Assembly (NCBI GenBank): GCA_964244615.1
Contig: CAXTJP010000001.1
Coordinates: 1 to 64,000, forward strand
Direction of reading: 5' to 3'
DNA from: BOG-908 sp964244615
GTDB lineage: Bacteria > Pseudomonadota > Alphaproteobacteria > Acetobacterales > Acetobacteraceae
Length of the DNA: 64,000 bases
Each line of letters starts with the position of its first letter. Positions within the stretch are counted from its first letter, which is position 1. Under the pieces are notes generated by a model that did not search any database, was not told the DNA's origin, and worked only from the letters and a program-made list of their open reading frames with translations. The position numbers and the translations under genes are program-made. Shown here piece by piece: positions 24,623 through 33,764 of this stretch.

Positions 24623-25681
24623 ATGGACGATACGAGGCAGCTGACCCAGCCACATCCTTCGCCGAAGCCAGCAAGCCTGCCAAGGCCGCGCCATGCACCC
24701 ATAGCGCCGCCCGCCATCGGGTGGACCGGGTCGCCGCCCGCACAAACACGCCTCCTGCCGACCGCGCCGTTGTCGCCGACCGTGTTTCACCAGGACTGGT
24801 GGCTGGATGCGACGACGAACCAGGATTGGCAGAAGGTGGAGTTCGAGTCCGGCGGCAAGGTCGTCGGTCGCCTACCCTTCGTTCTTCGACGTCGCCTGGG
24901 TCGCGCGACCATAGACCTGCCGATGCTGACCCATTTTCTCGGCCCCGCCATCGACGACGGCGATGGTACCGAGACGACACGCCAGCTCAAGCGCATTTCC
25001 GTGACGCGCGCCCTGATCGCGCAACTGCCCGCGGCCTCGAGCATCTGGATGAAGTTCCATCGGGGTGTCACCGATACGCTGGCTTTCCAATACGCGGGAT
25101 TCCGCAACGAGGTGCAGTTCACCTGCGAGATCGCGCCCGCGACGGACGCGGCGCTGTGGTCCGGCCTGCGCGACACGACCCGGCGGGTCGTCCGTCGTGC
25201 GGTCGATCGCCTTGCCGTGGCCGAAGTCACGGACGCCGCCGTCTTCCTGGCCTTCTACCGCGACAATCTTGCCAGACGCGGCTTGCAGAACAGCTATTGC
25301 GAGCCGACGGCACGGCGCGTCATCGCGGAGTGCCTCGGGCGCGGCGCCGGCCGCATATTGGCGGCGATGGACCAGCAAGGTGCGATTTCAGCCGCGATGT
25401 TCACTATCTGGGACGACGTGGCGGAGTACTACCTGCTGACCACACGCCGGCCGGAGGCCGATAACGGCGCGGTCAGCCTGCTCATCTGGACAGCCATGCT
25501 GCATGCCAGCCGACACGGCCTGATCTTCGATCTCGATGGCGTCGGCTATGGCGGCGACCTGCAATTCCTCACGCGCTTTGGCGGCCTGATACGCCCGCGT
25601 TACTTCGTCGGCCGTGCCAGTCCGCTGTTCAAGGCCGCCCTGCGCGGAGCCGACCGTCTGCAAACCGCCCTGCGGCGCTAG
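24623..25681 (+). CDS. GNAT/FemAB-like acyltransferase (CelD/BcsL type)
   Basis: A 352-residue soluble protein of the GNAT-like 'acetyltransferase_6' group often found in exopolysaccharide and cellulose loci. The C-terminal half carries the typical FLAFYRDNLARRGLQNSYCE, ILAAMDQQGAISAAMF and YYLLTTRRPEADNGAVSLL elements. The N-terminal ~60 residues are proline-rich and poorly conserved. It would transfer an acyl or aminoacyl group to a surface glycan or lipid carrier; the substrate is unknown. The ATG at 24623 is preferred over an upstream frame from 24455, which reads as arginine-rich filler. Confidence 0.75.
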   Translation: MDDTRQLTQPHPSPKPASLPRPRHAPIAPPAIGWTGSPPAQTRLLPTAPLSPTVFHQDWWLDATTNQDWQKVEFESGGKVVGRLPFVLRRRLGRATIDLPMLTHFLGPAIDDGDGTETTRQLKRISVTRALIAQLPAASSIWMKFHRGVTDTLAFQYAGFRNEVQFTCEIAPATDAALWSGLRDTTRRVVRRAVDRLAVAEVTDAAVFLAFYRDNLARRGLQNSYCEPTARRVIAECLGRGAGRILAAMDQQGAISAAMFTIWDDVAEYYLLTTRRPEADNGAVSLLIWTAMLHASRHGLIFDLDGVGYGGDLQFLTRFGGLIRPRYFVGRASPLFKAALRGADRLQTALRR

Positions 25682-25745
25682 CGCCCGCCATGCGTCCTGC
25701 ATGTCGGCCGGTCACCGAGGCTTGCTGCCGGCTGCGGCTGCGGGC

Positions 25746-26525
25746 ATGAAGCTGCCGGGCTGGCTGTCTCGCCCTCGCGCGGACCCCCTGCGCGCCGCAC
25801 GCGGCACAACCCTGGCGATACGCTGGCCGCCGCGACATCGGCCCGCCACTGCGCTGATGGTGCTGTGCCATGGGGTCGAGGCAGATGGCGGCCAATTTCA
25901 TCGTACGTCGCCTGCTCTCTCGGCGGCGCTGCCTGACCTCGCCCTGTTCGCGCCGCACGCGCCGCACATCCATGACGGGTCCCGGCTCAAGCTGTGGACA
26001 GGGCGCCGGAACGCCGAACTGCGCCAGTGGTTCAGCCTCGCCAACCCGTCCGCCCGAGCACAACTGCCGGCCATCGACGCGGCGGCGTGCTATCTCGACG
26101 GCCTGATAGAGGCGGAGATGGATCATCTGCAGCTCCCGCCCGGAAACCTCGTCCTGCTCGGCTACAGCCAAGGTGCGATCGTCGCCCTGCTCGCAGGCCT
26201 GCGCCGACCGGTGCCGCCGCGCGCGATCATCAGCTATGCCGGCGGGTTGTGCATGCTCCCGGGCCTGATCTCGCATTTCAGTAATCGGGCGCCTGTGCTG
26301 CTGCTGCACGGCATGCAGGACAGCGTGGTGCCGCCGACCGGGATCGAGGCCCATGCGGCCATGTTGCGCAGTTGCGGCGTGCCGGCCAGGGTGCGCCTGT
26401 TGCCGGGGATCGACCACACCATCGATCTGCCGCCGGTGACCGAGGCGATCACGCAATTTCTCAGACCGGCCGCCCCGCCGGCCGGACCGGCCAGGCAGGC
26501 GGAACAGGCGAAAGGCCTCGTCTAG
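25746..26525 (+). CDS. Alpha/beta hydrolase, phospholipase/carboxylesterase type
   Basis: A 259-residue serine hydrolase. The oxyanion strand is MVLCHGVEADG, the nucleophile is in GYSQG, the acid is probably the aspartate in HGMQDSVVPP, and the catalytic histidine is in GIDHTID. This order and spacing match the carboxylesterase/thioesterase group (YpfH/EstB-like). It lacks a signal sequence. It lies 64 bases after the acyltransferase gene, so it could remove or edit acyl groups, but this is only context. A start at 25614 would overlap the previous gene in another frame and was rejected. Confidence 0.87.
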   Translation: MKLPGWLSRPRADPLRAARGTTLAIRWPPRHRPATALMVLCHGVEADGGQFHRTSPALSAALPDLALFAPHAPHIHDGSRLKLWTGRRNAELRQWFSLANPSARAQLPAIDAAACYLDGLIEAEMDHLQLPPGNLVLLGYSQGAIVALLAGLRRPVPPRAIISYAGGLCMLPGLISHFSNRAPVLLLHGMQDSVVPPTGIEAHAAMLRSCGVPARVRLLPGIDHTIDLPPVTEAITQFLRPAAPPAGPARQAEQAKGLV

Positions 26526-26577
26526 GACACGAGGCGCTGCCGTTTGCCGTCGCAAACCGGAAGCGATCAGGACCGCC

Positions 26578-27849
26578 TTACGGTGCGATCCTGAATATCG
26601 TACCCGCGTCGGCGCCGCCGCCGAATGCGGTCGCGCCGTAGAGGGTTCCATCGGGTGCCATGGCCAGACCCACCGGTTGCAGTCCCTTGGCACCGCCGCT
26701 GTCGAAGCGGTGCAGCAGCTGCAACGTCCAACGACGCTGCGCCGTCGGCGCCAGAGCGAAGACCGTGCCACAATCGTCGCACGCTCCGCCGCCCGCGGCC
26801 GTGCCGTAGAGCACGCCTTTGCCGTCCAAAACCAGAGCGCCCGATGGTCTGGCGCCGCTATCGGCGCGCACGAAACTGTGCAGGACCGCCTCCGTCCAGC
26901 CGCGTGCGCCGCTCGGTGGCAGCAGCTGGAACACCGTGCCGTCGCCGTCATGGCCACCGGCCGTCGTACTGCCGAAAAGCGCGCCTGCGAAATCGAGGAT
27001 CAGGTCCGCCTGCGGGTAGGCCCCGTCGGGGCCGGCGAAATCATGCAGGACCGTCATGATCCAGGGTTGCCCCGGCGCGGACGGATGCAGGCTGAACACC
27101 GTTCCGTAACCGTACCGGCCGCCGACCGATGTCGTGCCGTAGAGCGTGCCGCCCGCACCCACAGCCAGGCCCGCGTTTGGCGTCTCGCCCTCGCCGGCGC
27201 GAAAATCATGCAGCACGTCGAGCTTTCGCAGCAGGCTGCCGGTTGCGGGCGGCGACAGGCTGAACACGCAGCCCTTGCCGTATGCGCCGCCACTCGCGGC
27301 CGCGCCGTACAGCATCCCCGTCGCGTCTACCGCGAGACGTCCGACCGGACGGTTGCCGTCCGCGCCACCGAGCGAGGCGACGAGATGCTCGGTCCAGGAC
27401 CTGGCCGAGCGCAGGTCCGTGCCGCCGGCCGGAACCTCCGCGAAAACGGTGCCCTGGTCGAGACGGCCGCCCGTGGTCGTGGTTCCGACCAGGGTCCCAT
27501 CCGGCAGTTCCAGGAGCGGCGCCTCGGGAAAGCTGCCGCGGCGATCCTTGGTGCCTTGCAACAGCAGCAGATGGGCATGCGCGCCGCCATCGTCGGGCGG
27601 TGCCAGCTCGTAGAGTGCGCCCTGCCGCGCCCGCCCGCCCTGCCGCGTGGTGCCGGCCAGGGCGCCCTGGCTGGTGACCAGGGGAGCCGAACGCGGGCTG
27701 GCGCCACGCTCGCCATCGAAGGAGAAGATCGTGGCGAGCGGGTTCGCCTGGGCACGTGCAGCCAGAAGGATCTGTGCGCACAGCCAAAGGTAGGGTCCGG
27801 CGCGGAGGCCAAACGATCCAGTCCTGGTGGAACGGCTACGTGAGAGCAT
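26578..27849 (-). CDS. Exported GloVer-type tandem-repeat protein (TIGR03803)
   Basis: A 423-residue protein with an N-terminal leader (LWLCAQILLAARAQA) and about seven copies of a ~50-residue repeat. Each repeat has the pattern GTLYGTTSVGGRYGYGTVFSL: a 'LYG-T-GG---GTVF' core followed by HSF/HDF. This is the Gloeo_Verruco repeat, predicted to form a beta-propeller on the cell surface. Function is unknown; it may bind glycan. Its start overlaps by 14 bases the end of the upstream acyltransferase gene, placing it as the last gene of the minus-strand polysaccharide operon. Confidence 0.85.
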   Translation of the reverse strand: MLSRSRSTRTGSFGLRAGPYLWLCAQILLAARAQANPLATIFSFDGERGASPRSAPLVTSQGALAGTTRQGGRARQGALYELAPPDDGGAHAHLLLLQGTKDRRGSFPEAPLLELPDGTLVGTTTTGGRLDQGTVFAEVPAGGTDLRSARSWTEHLVASLGGADGNRPVGRLAVDATGMLYGAAASGGAYGKGCVFSLSPPATGSLLRKLDVLHDFRAGEGETPNAGLAVGAGGTLYGTTSVGGRYGYGTVFSLHPSAPGQPWIMTVLHDFAGPDGAYPQADLILDFAGALFGSTTAGGHDGDGTVFQLLPPSGARGWTEAVLHSFVRADSGARPSGALVLDGKGVLYGTAAGGGACDDCGTVFALAPTAQRRWTLQLLHRFDSGGAKGLQPVGLAMAPDGTLYGATAFGGGADAGTIFRIAP

Positions 27850-28975
27850 CGGCGCTGTTTCGCACGACGGGCGGCTCGACTGCGAGAGATTTGCGCAACG
27901 AACGCAACAGTCGTTGGCATCGCCTGTCGAACAGTTGGTCGAACGCCACGCCGGCCGACACCGCCAGCAGGGCGATAACAAGGCAAGTCTCGTCATTGCG
28001 GGGCAATACTCCCTGGTGGCTTATCAGAACAGTCAGCAGGTTTATCGCAGAGAAATGAACAAGGTAGATCGCGTAGGACGAGCGACCGAGTCGCAGCAAC
28101 AGGGTCGGCGCGCCAAGCCTGTCGCTGCTTTCCAGGAGCGCGCAGCCGGTCACGATCAACCATGCACCGCCGCCATAGACAGCGACGCCCGACAGCGACT
28201 GCCCGCCCATCGTGGCAAACGCTTGCGTCAGAAAGGCGGTACCGAACAGCGCCGCGCCGGCCGACAGCCCGATGAGTGGTAGCGCCTCGGCTTGCAGCAG
28301 CCGTGGCGGTCCGCCAGCCCGAATGTGCCGGACGAGCATTGCGCCCAGCATACCGAAGCCGAACTCGCAGCAGAGTGGATTGAAGCAGATGCGTGCCCAG
28401 GGTTGGTCGAACTGTATGCCGCCGAGCGCCATGATCACGATCGTGACCTGCCAGAGGACCAGGCCCGCCATCCACCGGCGATCCAGGATCAGCAAGCCGA
28501 AGACGGTGTAGAAAAACACCTCGAACTTGAGTGTCCATGTCACGTTGACGAGCGGCTCGGCTGCTTGCGGCAGCAGCAGGAAGCTGGCGGCGATGCTCCA
28601 CGGCGTCGACTTGCCGGACGACTCCACGCCGGGGAAGTGGTAGCCTGTCTTGTAGACCGCCAGCGCCAGTAACGTCATGACAAAGACAGCGGGGTATAAG
28701 CGCGCAGCGCGTGCCATCGCGTAGGATGTCAGGTGCCCGGGCTGTCCCCAGTCGGCGACGTGAGCGTAGGTGATGACGAAGCCGCTCAGCACGAAGAACA
28801 AGTCCACGCCACGATACCCCACGGCGAAAGTCCCGCCGAACACTTCGATGCCGAAGCGCTTGCCGCAGATGGATTGCGTGTGGAACAAGACGACGAGAAG
28901 TGCAGCAACAGCCCGCAGGGCATCGAGAGATCGGAAATGACCGCGGTCCGCCGGCAGCCGAGGCCGGTCAGACAT
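27836..28975 (-). CDS. Acyltransferase 3 family membrane protein (surface glycan O-acylation)
   Basis: A 379-residue multi-span acyltransferase of the OafA/ExoZ type. The family blocks are clear: FRSLDALRAVAALLVVLFH with the catalytic histidine, GVDLFFVLSGFVITY, the basic YAMARAARLYPAVF and LGRSSYAIYLVHFSAIN. It is expected to move an acetyl or other acyl group across the inner membrane onto a polysaccharide unit. It overlaps the preceding glycosyltransferase gene by 8 bases and the following repeat-protein gene by 14, so it belongs to the same transcript. Confidence 0.92.
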   Translation of the reverse strand: MSDRPRLPADRGHFRSLDALRAVAALLVVLFHTQSICGKRFGIEVFGGTFAVGYRGVDLFFVLSGFVITYAHVADWGQPGHLTSYAMARAARLYPAVFVMTLLALAVYKTGYHFPGVESSGKSTPWSIAASFLLLPQAAEPLVNVTWTLKFEVFFYTVFGLLILDRRWMAGLVLWQVTIVIMALGGIQFDQPWARICFNPLCCEFGFGMLGAMLVRHIRAGGPPRLLQAEALPLIGLSAGAALFGTAFLTQAFATMGGQSLSGVAVYGGGAWLIVTGCALLESSDRLGAPTLLLRLGRSSYAIYLVHFSAINLLTVLISHQGVLPRNDETCLVIALLAVSAGVAFDQLFDRRCQRLLRSLRKSLAVEPPVVRNSADALT

Positions 28976-29849
28976 ATCGGCTGCGATTGCCGGAACAGGC
29001 GGCTATGTAGGAGAGCGACAGGAAAACCGTTCTGCTGAACGCCCGCAAACCCGACAGACGACGCGTCTTCAGGTAGTGGAGCAACATATGCGCATAGGCT
29101 AACAGCAGAAACAGCGCGGCTTTCGCCGGCTTGCGTTCGACCCAGTAGAACCGCTTGAATTGCACGTAGATCCGAGAGGCTTCCATGAACGGCGCGTAAT
29201 AGTCTCGGTTCACCTCGGACGGGAAATGCAGGTTCGCCAAGTCGGGCAGGAAACGTACCCGGAAGCCGTGCAGCAGGATCGCACGTGCGGTCAGGTCCAT
29301 CTCGTCGCAGCCATAGACGAGGCTCGGATCGAATTTCACATGGCCGAACAGGCCGATCGGAAAGACCGCCGAATTGATCACGATCGTTTCGTAGGCGTCC
29401 TGCGCTCGGTAGCCAACGGCCTGGTAGCCGAAAAAGCTCGGCCGGTGGGCTACGACGCGCCGTCCATGGTTTATTTCCGCGCCGGTCAGGATGGTGGCGT
29501 CAGCCGCCGTCCCCAGCCTGGCCACCTCGGCGGCGATGCCTTCGAGAAAGTGCTCCGACAGCATGACGTCGTCGTCGATGAACAGGACGTGGCTGCCCGT
29601 CGCGTGGGCCAGGGCGTTGTTTCGATTGGCGCCCAGACCGAGGCGCGGTCCCTCTACGAAGATGATCTGAGGATAATCGCCCGTTATCATCGCACGGGTG
29701 CGCCCATCGGTACTGTCGTCGGACACGACGACGCAGGACGCAGCAACCGTGGAAGCGGCGATCGACACCAGCGCCCGATGCAGGTCCTCCGGACGATTGC
29801 GCGTGCAGATGCAGATCGCGAAACGACACGTCTCCTCGGTCGGCGTCAT
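28968..29849 (-). CDS. Family 2 glycosyltransferase
   Basis: A 293-residue GT-A fold glycosyltransferase. The nucleotide-sugar strand is FAICICTRNRPEDL, and the metal-binding motif is FIDDDVMLSEHFL. A C-terminal hydrophobic segment AALFLLLAYAHMLLHYL suggests membrane association. It would add one sugar to the lipid-linked repeat unit; donor and acceptor are unknown. The ATG at 29849 overlaps the stop of the polymerase-like gene (ATGA). Confidence 0.9.
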   Translation of the reverse strand: MTPTEETCRFAICICTRNRPEDLHRALVSIAASTVAASCVVVSDDSTDGRTRAMITGDYPQIIFVEGPRLGLGANRNNALAHATGSHVLFIDDDVMLSEHFLEGIAAEVARLGTAADATILTGAEINHGRRVVAHRPSFFGYQAVGYRAQDAYETIVINSAVFPIGLFGHVKFDPSLVYGCDEMDLTARAILLHGFRVRFLPDLANLHFPSEVNRDYYAPFMEASRIYVQFKRFYWVERKPAKAALFLLLAYAHMLLHYLKTRRLSGLRAFSRTVFLSLSYIAACSGNRSRYV

Positions 29850-31327
29850 CCGGGGGCACCCAACGCACCGGCTGGCGCGCGTGTCCAAGACACCGGCCCT
29901 GGTCGCGCCAAGGCCGTGTTGCGGATGTCGATGGCCAAGACGTAGCCGAAGCATATCCACATCACGACGGCCGGGAACTGCAGCACGTTGATGGACGGAA
30001 ATGTCGCCAGGGGACACAGGGCAGCAGCAGCCATCATGCAGCCGATCGGAGACTGCCACCGCTTGGCCAGTTGAAGCACCCGCATCTGCAGCAGCAACAA
30101 ACCGACGATGTAGACGGTGCCGACGAGCCAGCCCAGTGCGATGTAGACGGAGAGAGGGCCGAAATCGATATTGATGTTGTATGAACTGGTTGACTCGGCC
30201 GCCAACCCGCGGCCCTGGCCGCCTATGCCCATGCCGAACGGATGCTGGTCCATGATGATGGGCGTCTGACCTATGATCTCCGCGCGCACCTGCGCGCTGC
30301 CGTCGTTGGACAAGTGGCCGAACGATGAGAAACGCGTGCCAAGTTGGTCGAGGACGTTCGAGTCGAGCACGACTAGTCCGACGAGGATCGCCACGACGGC
30401 GAAACCCGCCATTGTGGCCAGGCGCCCGACGCCGCCGCGGCCCAGCAACGCCCCGACCAGAAGTGCCAGCACCGTCGAACCGTAGACGGAGCGCACCTGT
30501 GCGATGGCCAGAGCGGTCAGCAGCACCGGCGCCAGCAGCAACAGCAGCGTATTGCGAAAGTAGGACAGGAAGACCAGGCAGGTGCCCAGCCACACCGCCA
30601 GGAATTGCGGGCTGTTGGTCGGGCCGAACACGCGCGAGCCTTCCGGCAGCGGGTTTCCGACCGCGCCCATGCCGGACCCGACCATCCAGTCCGCATCCCA
30701 GCTGGGCATGACGAAAAACTGATAGAGCGTGTAAGGCACGATGACGAGCAGGCTCAAGGTGAGGAAGACGCGCACATGCGGCTCGGCTTCCTCGATGCGG
30801 TCCGCATGGCCGATGAAGTAGAACAGGTAGAATATCGGCCCGATCCAGTCGGCCGCGGCGAACAGGCCTCCAAGTACCTGGCCGTGCAGGAAGCTGACCG
30901 TCAGCCCGTAGAACGCGCAGCCCAGCAGCAGCAGCCCGTAGCCGCTGCCGCGTCGGGTGAACAGCCCACGCAGGGAGGCGACGTCGAGCGCGATGAACGC
31001 CGTCATGATGTTCGGCGTGCCCAGCACCAGGTCGGACGCGACAAACGGCGTGTGCCACTCCAGCAGACGCCGCACGAAGGCCGTGCCCAGCCAGAACCAC
31101 AGGGTGGCGCTGAGCAGCAGCCATGGCGAGCGCCGGCGCGTGACGACGCAGAACGCAACGGCGCCGCCCATGTAGAGGATGCGGCCGACGGCGCTGGCCC
31201 CTACCAGAGACAGGCCGACCACCAGGGCGACGAGACCGAGATAGGCCAGTGCCAGACGGATTTCGTCACGGATCGCATGGCCGTCCGGCGCGACCCGTGC
31301 GCCGAGGCGCGCGCGCGCGGCGATCAC
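29846..31327 (-). CDS. O-antigen polymerase/ligase-like membrane protein (Wzy candidate)
   Basis: A 493-residue protein with ten or more hydrophobic helices and a long periplasmic loop, resembling Wzy polymerases and O-antigen ligases. The loop carries PIIMDQHPFGMGIGGQGRGL, similar to the conserved 'H-PF-GxG' segment of this group. It would join the repeat units in the periplasm. Its sequence is very divergent, as is normal for Wzy proteins, so the label rests on topology, this loop and gene order. The GTG at 31327 overlaps the stop of the glycosyltransferase before it (GTGA). Confidence 0.78.
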   Translation of the reverse strand: MIAARARLGARVAPDGHAIRDEIRLALAYLGLVALVVGLSLVGASAVGRILYMGGAVAFCVVTRRRSPWLLLSATLWFWLGTAFVRRLLEWHTPFVASDLVLGTPNIMTAFIALDVASLRGLFTRRGSGYGLLLLGCAFYGLTVSFLHGQVLGGLFAAADWIGPIFYLFYFIGHADRIEEAEPHVRVFLTLSLLVIVPYTLYQFFVMPSWDADWMVGSGMGAVGNPLPEGSRVFGPTNSPQFLAVWLGTCLVFLSYFRNTLLLLLAPVLLTALAIAQVRSVYGSTVLALLVGALLGRGGVGRLATMAGFAVVAILVGLVVLDSNVLDQLGTRFSSFGHLSNDGSAQVRAEIIGQTPIIMDQHPFGMGIGGQGRGLAAESTSSYNINIDFGPLSVYIALGWLVGTVYIVGLLLLQMRVLQLAKRWQSPIGCMMAAAALCPLATFPSINVLQFPAVVMWICFGYVLAIDIRNTALARPGPVSWTRAPAGALGAPG

Positions 31328-32523
31328 GCCGGCAATCCCACTTCGCGCACGATGCCCTGCAGCATCTGGGGCAGGGTGAACAGCCGCATGGCGCGCACGC
31401 GCGCCAGCGCTGTGCACCGGGCCAGCTCGCCGGCCGGCAGTGCCAGCACGTCATCGATGGCCCGTAGCAGCGCGCCCGCATCGTCGGCCGGCACCAGCCA
31501 GCGATAATCCGTGCCGAGCAGCTCGACGCTGGCGCCGTGGTTGCTGGCCACGACCGGACGGCCGGCCATGACACCTTCCACGATCACCCGGCCGAACGGC
31601 TCGGGCGCGACCGAGGTGTGTACCACCACGTCGACGATCTGCATCAGTTGCGGCGTGTCGTGGCGGAAGCCGAGCCAGTGCAGCCGGTCGGCCACGCCAA
31701 GCTGCCTGGCCTGCTCGATCAGCCCTGCCTTGTAGGCCTGCTCGCCGAACAGGGCGTCGCCGACGATGATGGCGTGAACGCCGGGCAGACCCGCCAGGGC
31801 GCGGATCAGCACGTGCTGGCCTTTCCAGGGCGTGATGCGGCCGAACAGGCCCACGAGCGTCACGCCCGACAGGCCGAGCTTGTTCCGCAATGCCAGCGCG
31901 GCCTCTGCGTCCAGAGGCTCGAAGCGCGACGTATCGATGCCGTTTGGAACGACCGCGATCCGTCTCGGGTCGGCGCCGCAGGCGATCAGGCTGTCGCGGC
32001 TCACCCCGGAAATCGCGATGGTCTTGGTGGCGAACCGATTGGCCAACGTCACCACGCACCGGCGCTGCGCCCAGGCGAAATGTTCGGCCGACAGGATGTC
32101 GTGCAAGTGCCAGACGGCGCGACGGCGCGCGAGCGGCGCGGCCAGCAGCCCGACGATGGCAGCCTTTTGCGAGTTGAGGTAGAGCACGTCGTAGTCCCGG
32201 CTGATCCTGGCCAGCCGAAGCACCATGCCGACCAGCGCCGGCACGGCGCGCAGCGCGCGCAGGCGGCCTGCCTCGCGCCGCATCCCCATCACCCCCGTTC
32301 CACCCTCCATGACGGTCACGCCGATGCCGCTGGCCTCCAGTCGGTGCCGGACGGGACCATCGGCAAACAGGACGACGTGGCAGCGTTCGGGGCCATAATG
32401 CCTGGCGATGTCGATCAGGCCGTACTCGGCGCCGCCGAACTCCGCCGCATGATTGACCAGCAGCACGCGTGAAGCCGCGCCCGTGCGCCTGGAGGGTTCG
32501 TGGAACCGGCGCAAAAACCTCAT
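31324..32523 (-). CDS. Family 4 glycosyltransferase
   Basis: A 399-residue GT-B fold retaining glycosyltransferase. Seen are the N-terminal LLVNHAAEFGGAEYGLIDIA, the hinge VVPNGIDTSRF, LFGRITPWKGQHVLIRAL, and the C-terminal PEPFGRVIVEGVMAGRPVVA with the E-x7-E nucleotide-sugar motif. It adds a sugar to the growing lipid-linked unit. Its ATG overlaps the upstream gene stop and its stop overlaps the polymerase-like gene start, so the reading is tightly coupled. Confidence 0.92.
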   Translation of the reverse strand: MRFLRRFHEPSRRTGAASRVLLVNHAAEFGGAEYGLIDIARHYGPERCHVVLFADGPVRHRLEASGIGVTVMEGGTGVMGMRREAGRLRALRAVPALVGMVLRLARISRDYDVLYLNSQKAAIVGLLAAPLARRRAVWHLHDILSAEHFAWAQRRCVVTLANRFATKTIAISGVSRDSLIACGADPRRIAVVPNGIDTSRFEPLDAEAALALRNKLGLSGVTLVGLFGRITPWKGQHVLIRALAGLPGVHAIIVGDALFGEQAYKAGLIEQARQLGVADRLHWLGFRHDTPQLMQIVDVVVHTSVAPEPFGRVIVEGVMAGRPVVASNHGASVELLGTDYRWLVPADDAGALLRAIDDVLALPAGELARCTALARVRAMRLFTLPQMLQGIVREVGLPA

Positions 32524-33764
32524 CGTGCTGCCTCGCGGTAGATGCCGGCGACTGCAGCCGCGGCGCCGCTCGCGCTGTAGCGTGACAGCACGTAGCGTCT
32601 GCAGGCCTGCTCGTCGGGGAGCTGAACGGTCCCGCGGGTTACGGCGATCAGCCGGTCGGCCATGTCGGCGGCGGTGGCGGCACGAAACACGAGAGCGGGC
32701 GAGAGATCGCCGACCACTTCCGGCAGGGCGCCCACGGGCGTCACGAGCGACGGCGTGCCCGAGGCCAGCGCCTCGACCGCGGTCAGTCCGAACCCCTCCA
32801 AGGCTGCCGTCGGGATCACGTTGAGATCTGCCGCGCGATAGACGAGCGGCAGGAGCGCGTCGGCGACGAAGCCCAGGAAACGCACGTGCTCGCCCAGGGA
32901 CAGCGCTTCCACACGGGCGCGCAACGCCGCCTCCATGTGGCCGCGCCCGACGATCATCAGCATGGCGTCGGGGTTGGCGCGTATGACGGCCGGCATCGCC
33001 TCGATCAGACGGTCCAGCCCCATGCGGCGCGCGAGGCGGCGGACGCTGACCAGGATTTTGCGGTCGTTGGGCCAGCCTAGGCGCATGCGCGCTTCCACCC
33101 GGCTGGCGTCCGTGTTGAAGCGGGCGGTGTCCACGCTGCCCGGGGCGTAGCGGATGCGGTCCTCCGGCACGCCGTAGGCCTGGTGCGCCACCGCCCCGAA
33201 GGCGCGGGACAGCACCACCACGCGGTCGGCCCGGCGGTAGACGTCACGCTCCAGCTGCCGCTTGGCGGCCACGACGAATGCGTGTCCGCCCTCCTCGGCC
33301 GACTCCGCCGCCCAGGGGCCGTGGAAGTGGAAAACGAACGGTACGTCGCGCAACAATGCCAGCCCGGGGCGGACGAACAGGGCGAAATGCGCCGCCACGA
33401 GGTCGTATTGCTGCGCCTGCAACGCCGCCCGCAAGCCTGCCCGGGCACGCCACAGCCGCTCGGGAAGGCTCGCGCCGGGGCGGCCGAACGCGGTCACCCG
33501 GTCACCCGTGCGCAGGGCCACGTCGGCAGGTCCTTGCACCAGCCCGGCCACGGCAATGCCCGCGTCGGGCAGCGCCTGCAGCAGATCGTGGAACACCCGG
33601 TCGAGCCCGCCGGAGCCGCTCTGGAACCAGTTCACGCCGAGGGCGAGCACGCGGAGCGCGGGACCGGGGCGCGACGTGGCCGCCGCCAGGCGGGGTTTCG
33701 GCGCCGTCACGGCCGTTTCTTGCCCGCTTCCTGCCATCGAGCGAAGGTCGAGCGCAGGGTGCAT
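32520..33764 (-). CDS. Family 4 glycosyltransferase
   Basis: A 414-residue GT-B glycosyltransferase with a 30-residue non-conserved lead. Features are LALGVNWFQSGSGGLDRVFH, the donor-side RYAPGSVDTARF, KILVSVRRLARRMGLDRLIEA, and ALEGFGLTAVEALASGTPSLV with the E-x7-E motif. It is one of four or more sugar transferases here. The start ATG at 33764 overlaps the stop of the GT2 gene (TGATG), and the stop overlaps the next gene (ATGA). Confidence 0.92.
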   Translation of the reverse strand: MHPALDLRSMAGSGQETAVTAPKPRLAAATSRPGPALRVLALGVNWFQSGSGGLDRVFHDLLQALPDAGIAVAGLVQGPADVALRTGDRVTAFGRPGASLPERLWRARAGLRAALQAQQYDLVAAHFALFVRPGLALLRDVPFVFHFHGPWAAESAEEGGHAFVVAAKRQLERDVYRRADRVVVLSRAFGAVAHQAYGVPEDRIRYAPGSVDTARFNTDASRVEARMRLGWPNDRKILVSVRRLARRMGLDRLIEAMPAVIRANPDAMLMIVGRGHMEAALRARVEALSLGEHVRFLGFVADALLPLVYRAADLNVIPTAALEGFGLTAVEALASGTPSLVTPVGALPEVVGDLSPALVFRAATAADMADRLIAVTRGTVQLPDEQACRRYVLSRYSASGAAAAVAGIYREAAR